Shown: positions 1-5,133 of the stretch, piece after piece
Position numbering within the stretch: the first letter of the stretch is position 1
How the letters are laid out: each line of letters begins with the position of its first letter
Made by a program: the position numbers and the translations under genes
Assembly: GCA_030040035.1 (NCBI GenBank)
Contig: JASHUJ010000064.1
Coordinates: 1 to 5,133 of the forward strand
DNA: 5,133 nucleotides
DNA from: Thermoplasmata archaeon
GTDB taxonomy: Archaea; Thermoplasmatota; Thermoplasmata; Lutacidiplasmatales; UBA184
Direction of reading: 5' to 3'
Notes under the pieces: generated by a model
The model's input: the letters and a program-made list of their open reading frames with translations, nothing else
What the model was told of the DNA's origin: nothing
The model's database searches: none

Positions 1-1
1 G

Positions 2-1189
2 GACCTCCCCTTCAGCGTCGACAACCTCGTCTTCTACGCCGGGGCCGGGCGCACGCTTGAGGCGAAGAGCCCGGGAGAGTTCACGGGCGACGGGACGACG
101 ATCTTCCGGCGCGAGCCGGTGGGGGTCGTCGCCTCGATCACGCCGTGGAACTATCCGATCATGATGGCGGTCTGGAAGATCGCCCCCGCGCTCGTCGTCG
201 GGAACACGGTCGTCCTCAAGCCGGCGACGTATACTCCGCTGACGTCGCTCGAGCTCGGCCGGGCGTTCCAGGACGCGGGACTCCCGTCGGGCGCCCTCAA
301 CGTGATCACCGGTCCGGGGGCCGAGGTCGGAGACGAGCTCTCCCGGAACCCGAAGGTCGACATGGTCTCGCTGACCGGAGACACCGCGACCGGCAAGCGG
401 ATCATGGAGGCGGCGAGCGCGACGGTGAAGCGCGTCCAGCTCGAGCTGGGCGGCAAGGCGCCGTTCATCGTTTTCGACGACGCGGACCTCGCGGCGGCGG
501 TCGAGGGCGCGATGGTCGGCGGCTTCGTGAACGGAGGGCAGGACTGCACTGCCGCGACCCGGCTCATCGTGCACTCGAGCGTCCGCCCGAAGTTCGTCGA
601 GGAGCTCCTGAAGCGGGTCCGTCAGGTGCGGATCGGCGATCCCCTCTCCCGGTCGACCGATCTCGGGCCGCTCGTCAGCCCGGTCCAGCAGAAATCGGTC
701 CTCGAGTTCGTGGAGAAGGGAAAGAACGAGGGGGCGAAGCTCCTCGCCGGCGGGACCGACGACCGCGCGCACCACCCGAACGGCGCGTTCGTGGTCCCGA
801 CGGTCTTCGATTCCGTGGCCCCCGACATGACGATCGCCCAGCGGGAGATCTTCGGGCCGGTCCTCGACGTCCTCGAGTTCTCGACGTTCGACGAGGCGAT
901 CGGGATCGCCAACGGGGTCGACTACGGGCTCGCGGGCAGCGTCTGGACGAAGGACCTGCGGACGGCCGTGAAGGCGGCGCACGCGCTCCGCTTTGGGGAC
1001 GTCTGGATCAACGACCATCTCCCGCTCGGCTCGGAGACCCCGCACGGGGGATTCAAGCAGTCCGGGTTCGGCAAGGATCTCGGTACCGATTCCCTGAACG
1101 ACTACACGGTCGTGAAGAACATCTACATCGACCTCACCGGGCAGGCCCGCAAGGGCTGGCACTACACCGTCTACGGCGACCCCGCGTAG
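2..1189 (+). CDS. Gamma-aminobutyraldehyde dehydrogenase-like aldehyde dehydrogenase (5' partial)
   Basis: NAD(P)-dependent cytosolic aldehyde dehydrogenase (ALDH superfamily), probably oxidising 4-aminobutanal to 4-aminobutyrate (GABA) in putrescine breakdown. The frame is open from the left edge, so the GTG at 119 (inside the conserved PVGVVASITPWNYP segment) is not the start. The 395 visible residues lack roughly 100 N-terminal ones, judged from my memory of the 474-residue E. coli PatD (YdcW). Visible numbering: oxyanion Asn50 in TPWNYP, cofactor Lys73 in LKPATYTP, Rossmann loop LTGDTATG, general-base Glu148 in ELGGKAP, nucleophile Cys182 in GGQDCTAATR, and Glu282 in EIFGPV. GQDCTAA, the C-terminal PHGGFKQSGFGKD and the DYTVVKNI ending are close to PatD, which supports the subfamily. 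Thr76 replaces the Glu that binds the NAD ribose in many relatives, so NADP use is possible. It is probably cotranscribed with the dehydrogenase 10 bases downstream. Betaine-aldehyde or another aminoaldehyde dehydrogenase is the main alternative. The ALDH fold is certain; the substrate is moderately sure. Confidence 0.9.
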   Translation, partial: DLPFSVDNLVFYAGAGRTLEAKSPGEFTGDGTTIFRREPVGVVASITPWNYPIMMAVWKIAPALVVGNTVVLKPATYTPLTSLELGRAFQDAGLPSGALNVITGPGAEVGDELSRNPKVDMVSLTGDTATGKRIMEAASATVKRVQLELGGKAPFIVFDDADLAAAVEGAMVGGFVNGGQDCTAATRLIVHSSVRPKFVEELLKRVRQVRIGDPLSRSTDLGPLVSPVQQKSVLEFVEKGKNEGAKLLAGGTDDRAHHPNGAFVVPTVFDSVAPDMTIAQREIFGPVLDVLEFSTFDEAIGIANGVDYGLAGSVWTKDLRTAVKAAHALRFGDVWINDHLPLGSETPHGGFKQSGFGKDLGTDSLNDYTVVKNIYIDLTGQARKGWHYTVYGDPA

Positions 1190-1191
1190 GT
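1188..1191 (+). promoter_or_regulatory. Weak Shine-Dalgarno (AGGT) for second dehydrogenase
   Basis: AGGT overlaps the TAG stop of the first dehydrogenase and lies 8 bases before the GTG at 1200. It matches four bases of the archaeal GGAGGTG consensus. The spacing is right and the match is short. It supports the GTG as start and suggests translational coupling between the two genes. Confidence 0.3.
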
Positions 1192-1199
1192 CCCGGTCC

Positions 1200-2687
1200 G
1201 TGATCGACGGCCTCCCGGCGAACGGCAAGGGTTCCCTCTTCATCGGCGGCACTTGGCGGCCCCCGGCGAGCGGGCGGTACCTCCCGGTCGTCGACCCGTC
1301 GACCGGTCGACCGATCGGGGAAGCGCCGGTCGCCTCGGTCGACGAGGCGAACGCGGCGGTCGAGGCCGCGGCCGCCGCCGAGGACACCTGGGGGCGGACC
1401 CCCGGTCACGAGCGCGCCCGCATCCTCCGCGACTCGGCCGCGCGACTGCACGACGACCGCGAGACGATGGCCCGACTGATCGCCCTCGAGGTGGGGAAGC
1501 CGATCGTCGACGCCCGGGTCGAGGTCGATCGGGCCGTCGGAGTGTACCAGCTCGCCGCCGAGGAGATCCGGCACCTCGGCGGAGAGAGCTTCCCGGCCGA
1601 CGCGTACGCGATGCCGGCCGGCAACGAGCGCCGGTTCCTCTTCTCGGTCCGCGACCCGATCGGGGTCGTCGTCGCCATCGGCCCGTTCAACTTCCCGCTC
1701 AACCTGCTCTCCCACAAGGTCGCGCCCGCCCTCGCCGCGGGGAACCCGGTGGTCGCGAAGCCGACGAGCGCCGCGCCGTTCACCGCGCTCCGTCTCGCGA
1801 CGCACCTGAGCGCCGCCGGCGTCCCCCCGGGGGCGCTGAACGTCCTCGTCGGCCCCGGCTCCACGGTCGGGAACGCCCTGGTCGAGCACCCGCGCACGCG
1901 GCTCGTGACGTTCACGGGCTCGACGGAGGTCGGCGAGGGGATCGCCGAGCGGGCGGGCCGGCACGCGAAGCGCGTGATCCTCGAGATGGGCGGGATGGAT
2001 CCGTTCGTCGTGCTCGACGACGCCGCGCTCGACGTCGCGGTCGCGGCCGCCGCGCGCGGCGCGTTCGGCTACGCCGGTCAGGTCTGCACGGCCTCGAAGC
2101 GCCTGCTCGTCCAGGACGCGGTCGCGGAGCGATTCGCCCGCGCGCTCGCCGAGCGCGCCCGGGCGCTCCGGGTCGGTCCGGCGCTCGACGAGACGACGGA
2201 GGTCGGTCCGTTGATCGATCCGCCCGCCGTCGAACGGATCGAGCGGCTCGTCGCCGACGCCCGGGACCGGTCGGCCGAGGTGCTGGCGGGGGGGAGCCGT
2301 CCGTCGGGATCCGCCGGCGGGAGTTTCTACTCGCCGACGGTGCTCGACCGGGTACCCGAGGACGCCCGGGTCCTTCGCGAGGAGCCGTTCGGGCCGCTCG
2401 CCCCCGTGGTCCGTTTCGCGAGCCTTGACGACGCGGTGCGGATCGCGAACGCGACCCCGTACGGCCTGCAGGCCGCGGTCTTCACGCGCGACATCGCCCG
2501 CGGGTTCCGCCTCGCGAAGGAGATCCGCGCGGGCGGCGTCCATCTCAACGACCCCACGACCCTCCGCTGGGACGCCCTCCCGTTCGGCGGGGTGAAGGAG
2601 AGCGGGCTCGGACGGGAAGGGCTGCGCTACGCGATGGAAGAGATGACCGAGGTGAAGCTCATCTCGGTGAACTTCGCGGATCGGTAA
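1200..2687 (+). CDS. NAD(P)-dependent aldehyde dehydrogenase, succinate-semialdehyde/lactaldehyde dehydrogenase type
   Basis: A complete 495-residue cytosolic aldehyde dehydrogenase, normal length for the superfamily. The GTG start is chosen because it sits 10 bases after the upstream stop, follows a weak AGGT and leaves the usual lead-in to FIGGTWRPP at residues 14-22. Key residues: Asn164 in GPFNFP, Lys187 in AKPTS, FTGSTEVG at 238-245, catalytic Glu262 in LEMGG, nucleophile Cys296 in GQVCTASK, Glu395 in EEPFGP, and the C-terminal PFGGVKESGLGREG at 461-474 followed by YAMEEM. That ending and the GPFNFPLNL segment recall archaeal lactaldehyde dehydrogenase (MJ1411 type) and also GabD. Ser190 stands where NAD-specific enzymes have Glu, as I recall in NADP-preferring GabD. 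The second cysteine of the GabD C-x-C redox switch is absent. Next to an aminobutyraldehyde dehydrogenase and a class III aminotransferase, oxidation of succinate semialdehyde to succinate is the most coherent role. Lactaldehyde, glycolaldehyde or non-phosphorylating glyceraldehyde-3-phosphate oxidation remain possible. Confidence 0.93.
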   Translation: MIDGLPANGKGSLFIGGTWRPPASGRYLPVVDPSTGRPIGEAPVASVDEANAAVEAAAAAEDTWGRTPGHERARILRDSAARLHDDRETMARLIALEVGKPIVDARVEVDRAVGVYQLAAEEIRHLGGESFPADAYAMPAGNERRFLFSVRDPIGVVVAIGPFNFPLNLLSHKVAPALAAGNPVVAKPTSAAPFTALRLATHLSAAGVPPGALNVLVGPGSTVGNALVEHPRTRLVTFTGSTEVGEGIAERAGRHAKRVILEMGGMDPFVVLDDAALDVAVAAAARGAFGYAGQVCTASKRLLVQDAVAERFARALAERARALRVGPALDETTEVGPLIDPPAVERIERLVADARDRSAEVLAGGSRPSGSAGGSFYSPTVLDRVPEDARVLREEPFGPLAPVVRFASLDDAVRIANATPYGLQAAVFTRDIARGFRLAKEIRAGGVHLNDPTTLRWDALPFGGVKESGLGREGLRYAMEEMTEVKLISVNFADR

Positions 2688-2694
2688 CGCGGCG

Positions 2695-4197
2695 CTACGC
2701 GTCGTCCCCGGGGAGGTCGCGCCCCGGCACCGGGGGAACGAGCGGCGAGGGAACGGCGTGCACGGGCATGGGGGCGAGGGCGCCCGGTCCGGTCGGTCGC
2801 GGCGCCCGGGGGGCCCCGCGGACCGGCTCCGCGCCCGCCTCCAGGCTCTCGAGCGCGTCCTCGAACGCCAGGAGACCCCGTTCCAGGAGCTCGTCCTCGA
2901 TCACGAGCGGCGCCATGAACCGGAGCACCTGGTCCCACGAACCCGACGTGTGCATCAGCACGCCGCGGGCGAGGAGCGCCGAGCGCATCTCCTTCGCGCG
3001 CTCGCCCCACGCGGTCCGGCTCGTTCGATCCCGGACGAACTCGACGCCGAGCATGAAGCCCCGACCCCGGACGTCGCCGATCATCGGATGCCGGTCGGCG
3101 ATCGCGCGGAAGCGGTGCAGGAGTTCGGGGCCGCGGTGGCGGGTCCGGTCGAGGAGGTCACCCTCGCGGAGGACCTTGAGCGTCTCCGCCCCCGCGGCGA
3201 GCGCGAGCGCGTTCGCGCGGAACGTGCCGAGGTGGAAACCCCGTGGGAGCTCCCGGACGAGGTCGTCCCGGTACGCTACGACCGCGAGCGGGAGACCGCC
3301 GCCGATCGACTTCGCGATGCACACGATGTCCGGTGAGACGCCCGAATGTTCGACGGCCCACATCTTCCCCGTGCGGCCGAGGCCCGTCTGGACCTCGTCG
3401 ACGATGAGGAGGATCCCGTGCCGGTCGCAGAATTCGCGGAGCGACGGAAGGAAGTCGTCGGGCGGGACGACGTAGCCACCCTCCCCGAGGATCGGCTCGA
3501 CCAGTACCGAGGAGATCGCGTCGACGCCCGAGTGCGGGTCATTCACGAGATGCTCGAGGTACGAGATCGTCCCGGCCGCGCCCTCGTCGGCGCCGAGGAC
3601 CGGTCGGTACGGATCCGGGTACGGGACCCGGATCACGGAGCCGCTGGGAAAGCTCGTGGTCGCGTGATAGCGGCGCCCGCTCGTCAGGTGCACCGCCCCG
3701 CCGTGCACCCCGTGGTACGCACCGGAGAACGCGACGGTCCCGCGCTTCCCGGTGGCAAAATCGGCGAGATTGACGGCCGTTTCTACGCAGTCCCCGCCCG
3801 TTACGGAGAAGAATATGCGCGCGTGATTGTGCAGCTTTCCGGGCAGCGTCTCGCGCAGCTCCTTGAGGAATCGGACACGGGCTTCCGTGGGGAGCTCGAG
3901 GGTGTGCCAGATCTCCTCGGACTGGCGTTCGAGGGCCGCGACGAGCCTCGGGTGGCGGTGCCCCAGGTTGAGCACGCAGATCCCGCCAACCCAGTCGATG
4001 AACCGATTGCCGTCGACATCCTCGATCGTCGCGCCCTGGCCGATCCGCGGGGCGATCGGAAAGTAGTGCGGGTAGCCGACCGCGTCGGTCTCCCAGCGCG
4101 CCTGGTCGCCGAGCAGCTCCCGCGAGCGCGGGCCCGGTGGCGGGTGAACGATGCGCGGCGCATCCGGGAAGCTCAGCCAGCCGGCACGGTCGGTCAT
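2695..4197 (-). CDS. Class III PLP-dependent aminotransferase (GABA/diaminobutyrate/ornithine type)
   Basis: A cytosolic fold-type I transaminase of 500 residues that moves an omega-amino group to a keto acid such as 2-oxoglutarate. Landmarks: PPPGPRSRELL at 19-29, phosphate-binding turn TGGDC at 133-137, GAYHG at 159-163 (ring-stacking Tyr161), EPILGEGGYVVPP at 234-246, Asp267 in VDEVQTGLGRTG (pyridine nitrogen), Schiff-base Lys296 in CIAKSIGGG, Thr325 in HLGTFRAN, DVRGRG at 375-380 and carboxylate-binding Arg426 in VLRFMAP. The Lys-region and EGGYVVPP motifs resemble archaeal broad-range aminotransferases/racemases. TGGDC and GTFRAN look more like diaminobutyrate aminotransferases. Beside two dehydrogenases of GABA breakdown, GABA to succinate semialdehyde is the most economical role; putrescine or ornithine transamination and amino acid racemisation are alternatives. 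The family's core ends near residue 455; residues 457-500 are an extra proline-rich tail. The ATG start has GAGG 4 bases upstream (4202-4205) and a TATA-like box, with no earlier in-frame ATG, GTG or TTG nearby. It converges on the second dehydrogenase. Confidence 0.92.
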   Translation of the reverse strand: MTDRAGWLSFPDAPRIVHPPPGPRSRELLGDQARWETDAVGYPHYFPIAPRIGQGATIEDVDGNRFIDWVGGICVLNLGHRHPRLVAALERQSEEIWHTLELPTEARVRFLKELRETLPGKLHNHARIFFSVTGGDCVETAVNLADFATGKRGTVAFSGAYHGVHGGAVHLTSGRRYHATTSFPSGSVIRVPYPDPYRPVLGADEGAAGTISYLEHLVNDPHSGVDAISSVLVEPILGEGGYVVPPDDFLPSLREFCDRHGILLIVDEVQTGLGRTGKMWAVEHSGVSPDIVCIAKSIGGGLPLAVVAYRDDLVRELPRGFHLGTFRANALALAAGAETLKVLREGDLLDRTRHRGPELLHRFRAIADRHPMIGDVRGRGFMLGVEFVRDRTSRTAWGERAKEMRSALLARGVLMHTSGSWDQVLRFMAPLVIEDELLERGLLAFEDALESLEAGAEPVRGAPRAPRPTGPGALAPMPVHAVPSPLVPPVPGRDLPGDDA

Positions 4198-4227
4198 GCC
4201 GCCTCGGGTCGTTGCAGAGGCTCGGGG

Positions 4228-4235
4228 AATAAGAA
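4228..4235 (-). promoter_or_regulatory. Putative TATA box for the aminotransferase gene
   Basis: On the minus strand this reads TTCTTATT, an unbroken A/T-rich run in otherwise GC-rich DNA. Its centre is about 34 bases upstream of the aminotransferase ATG at 4197. Archaeal TATA boxes lie about 25-27 bases before the transcript start, which would put that start near 4205 and leave a leader of about 8 bases. It differs from the consensus TTTAWATA and was found by eye only. Confidence 0.35.
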
Positions 4236-4284
4236 GCCCGCGCCGCCCCTCGGAGGGTGATGGTCTGCGGTGGCCTCCGCCGAA

Positions 4285-4311
4285 TTCCGTCGGTCGACCT
4301 TCCGGACGGAA
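4285..4311. repeat. Perfect 7-bp inverted repeat with nested palindrome in the divergent promoter region
   Basis: TTCCGTC (4285-4291) and GACGGAA (4305-4311) are exact reverse complements separated by 13 bases. The spacer begins with the 8-base palindrome GGTCGACC (4292-4299) and is followed by TCCGGA (4301-4306). The element lies between the two divergent genes, just upstream of the likely pilin promoter and about 100 bases from the aminotransferase start. It could be a dimeric regulator site or simply a hairpin. No T-run follows, so it is not a typical terminator. Confidence 0.4.
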
Positions 4312-4322
4312 AGAACGTCGAC

Positions 4323-4341
4323 TAGTCTGTCACAAAGACTA
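4323..4341. repeat. 6-bp inverted repeat overlapping the pilin promoter (possible operator)
   Basis: TAGTCT (4323-4328) and AGACTA (4336-4341) are exact reverse complements with a 7-base gap. The right arm overlaps the A/T-rich segment that would serve as the pilin TATA box, where a bound repressor would block TBP. Six-base arms can occur by chance, so the operator role is an inference from position. Confidence 0.3.
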
Positions 4342-4344
4342 AAT
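4334..4344 (+). promoter_or_regulatory. Putative TATA box for the pilin gene
   Basis: AAAGACTAAAT is the only A/T-rich stretch in the 60 bases before the ATG at 4364. It lies 20-30 bases upstream, right for an archaeal promoter with a leaderless or nearly leaderless transcript beginning around the first ATG. The match to the TATA consensus is imperfect. Confidence 0.35.
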
Positions 4345-4363
4345 CGGCTCTCCTCGCCGATAG

Positions 4364-5056
4364 ATGACGAAGGTCCCGGGGGCGGAGGACCCCGGTGCTG
4401 CGATGAGCCCGGACGAACGCGCGCGCGGTCGACGTAGAGCCCGCGTCGAGATTCGTCGCCGACGGTTCCGGCGCAAGGAGCGTGGGGTATCGGACATCGT
4501 CGCGTCGATCCTGCTGGTCGCCATCGGCGTCGTGCTGGCCGCCGTGATGTACGTGCTGATCATCGGTGTGACCCACGGTCCGAGCTCGGCGCCCCTGGGA
4601 GCTCACTTCACCTGGGGGACCCCCGTCAATTCCTCGTCGATGAGCGGTCCCGTCCCCGGCTGTGGGGTGACCGGGACCGCCCACGCGTTCTGCTACGCCA
4701 TCGAGATCGCCAGCTCGGACGTGAGCGCTTCGAACGTCGTTCTTTCCCTGAGCAGCGCAACGGGCGCGACCGTTGCCTGGCCCGTCACGGTCGCCGTCGG
4801 AACGGCCACGGACCCGACGACCAGTCAGATCTCCCTCGTGCTCCCGACGGTCGCGACCCCGGTATCCGGCTACTCCACGGCCTTGGGCAGCTGGACGAAT
4901 GCCGCCGGGTTCTCGGGTTCGATCCCCGGGGGATCGACGCTGGTGATCTACCTGGTCGGGACGAGCACGGTCAACGCGGGCCTCGCCGGCGACAAGATCG
5001 TCGCGGTCGGGGCGAACGGATACTCCGACAGCGTCTCCGCCGGCGCGTTCGCCTAA
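4364..5056 (+). CDS. Archaeal type IV pilin-like secreted protein (pilin N-terminal domain)
   Basis: A 230-residue class III (prepilin) signal protein, probably a subunit of an archaeal adhesion or other type IV pilus-like filament. Residues 15-40 are very basic (13 Arg and 1 Lys). The H-domain follows as VSDIVASILLVAIGVV, and the hydrophobic segment spans about 45-68. The RG/V junction (Gly41-Val42) fits cleavage by the archaeal prepilin peptidase, giving a mature protein of about 189 residues. The sequence matches the pilin N-terminal family (Pilin_N, formerly DUF1628) rather than archaellins, which start differently. The rest is rich in Ser, Thr, Gly, Ala and Val, as expected of a beta-rich surface domain, and I do not recognise it beyond that. 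Cys100 and Cys110 are the only cysteines and could form a disulfide outside the cell. The ATG at 4364 is preferred because of the TATA-like box 20-30 bases upstream. The ATG at 4403 (residue 14) is a real alternative and would shorten the leader from 41 to 28 residues. No secretion ATPase or membrane-platform gene is in view. Confidence 0.87.
   Translation: MTKVPGAEDPGAAMSPDERARGRRRARVEIRRRRFRRKERGVSDIVASILLVAIGVVLAAVMYVLIIGVTHGPSSAPLGAHFTWGTPVNSSSMSGPVPGCGVTGTAHAFCYAIEIASSDVSASNVVLSLSSATGATVAWPVTVAVGTATDPTTSQISLVLPTVATPVSGYSTALGSWTNAAGFSGSIPGGSTLVIYLVGTSTVNAGLAGDKIVAVGANGYSDSVSAGAFA
4384..4388 (+). promoter_or_regulatory. Possible Shine-Dalgarno (GGAGG) for the alternative pilin start
   Basis: GGAGG lies inside the proposed reading frame, 14 bases before the ATG at 4403. 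The core is good but the spacing is longer than the usual 5-9 bases. It leaves the pilin start unresolved: leaderless at 4364, or SD-led at 4403. GGAGG is also easy to meet by chance in GC-rich DNA. Confidence 0.2.
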
Positions 5057-5133
5057 GGCCAGCGGCCGAACGAGGGACCGGGACGGTCTCCGTCGCTCAC
5101 GGGGCAGGGGCGTCGGGGGGCCCGGCGCTCGGG
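5057..5133. other. Downstream region without a supported gene; small hairpin and G-tracts
   Basis: After the pilin stop, GACGG/CCGTC (5082-5086 and 5090-5094) forms a 5-bp stem with a 3-base loop but has no T-tract, so it is not a clear archaeal terminator. The last 33 bases hold four G-runs (5101-5104, 5107-5110, 5115-5120, 5131-5133). On the minus strand one frame reads PSAGPPDAPAP and then a TGA at 5099-5097, which could be the C-terminus of a convergent gene outside the window. This is too short to call. Confidence 0.3.

Noticed and set aside
119..121. GTG as the start of the first aldehyde dehydrogenase
   Set aside because: The frame is open to the left edge and the upstream residues (FYAGAGRTLEAKSPGEF...) align with the known family, so this is an internal valine.
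145..1203. Alternative plus-strand frame within the first dehydrogenase
   Set aside because: It is an arginine-rich frame-shifted translation overlapping a well-supported gene.
1134..2543. Long minus-strand open frame opposite the second dehydrogenase
   Set aside because: It is an Arg, Gly and Asp-rich translation typical of a GC-rich antisense shadow, with no motifs; the plus strand carries a full set of ALDH catalytic residues.
1..2687. Recent tandem duplication of aldehyde dehydrogenases
   Set aside because: The two proteins share only superfamily motifs and differ in active-site surroundings (GQDCTAA versus GQVCTAS) and C-termini, so they belong to different subfamilies.
2801..2820. Frameshift at the G6/C4 run causing the aminotransferase tail
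   Set aside because: No frame on the minus strand shows a stop between this run and 2697, so shifting the frame would not restore a normal C-terminus.
2758..4260. Several plus-strand open frames opposite the aminotransferase
   Set aside because: These are compositional shadows rich in Arg, Glu and Ala with no recognisable domain; the minus strand carries all PLP-enzyme motifs.
5082..5094. Transcription terminator after the pilin gene
   Set aside because: The stem is only 5 bp and lacks the T-rich stretch usual for archaeal termination.
1..5133. CRISPR array, tRNA, rRNA, insertion sequence or defence genes
   Set aside because: No regularly spaced repeats, RNA-gene landmarks, transposase motifs or terminal repeats were visible.

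Overview
The window looks like a piece of an uncultured, very GC-rich archaeal genome. By eye well over 60% of bases are G or C, and third codon positions are almost all G or C. The clearest taxonomic signal is the last gene, whose N-terminal segment (residues 41-63, core GVSDIVASILLVAIG) is the archaeal type IV pilin N-terminal domain. The class III aminotransferase also resembles archaeal homologues remembered from Thermococcales, and the second aldehyde dehydrogenase resembles the Methanocaldococcus lactaldehyde dehydrogenase type. A high-GC member of Thermoplasmatota is my best guess. It is an inference only, because the window has no rRNA or marker gene.

Layout: (1) Positions 2-1189 (+) hold the 3' part of an aldehyde dehydrogenase of the gamma-aminobutyraldehyde dehydrogenase type, cut by the window edge. 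(2) Ten bases later, 1200-2687 (+) holds a second, divergent aldehyde dehydrogenase of the succinate-semialdehyde/lactaldehyde dehydrogenase type, complete with a GTG start. (3) Only 7 bases past its stop, 2695-4197 (-) is a convergent class III PLP-dependent aminotransferase of GABA/diaminobutyrate/ornithine type, with a proline-rich C-terminal tail. (4) The 166-base divergent intergenic region 4198-4363 carries AT-rich TATA-like boxes facing both ways and two perfect inverted repeats. (5) 4364-5056 (+) is a secreted archaeal pilin-like protein with an arginine-rich leader. (6) 5057-5133 is non-coding or the tail of a neighbour, ending in G-tracts.

The three enzymes fit one route: 4-aminobutanal (from putrescine) is oxidised to GABA by the first dehydrogenase, GABA is transaminated to succinate semialdehyde by the aminotransferase, and the second dehydrogenase oxidises that to succinate for the TCA cycle. 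Individual substrates are inferred from family resemblance and co-location, not proven. The pilin gene is probably functionally unrelated and shares only the divergent promoter region.

No tRNA, rRNA, CRISPR array, insertion sequence or defence system was seen. I found no convincing wholly new system. The most useful leads are the split GABA module, the unusual cofactor-site residues in both dehydrogenases, the palindromes in the divergent promoter region and the unusual pilin leader.
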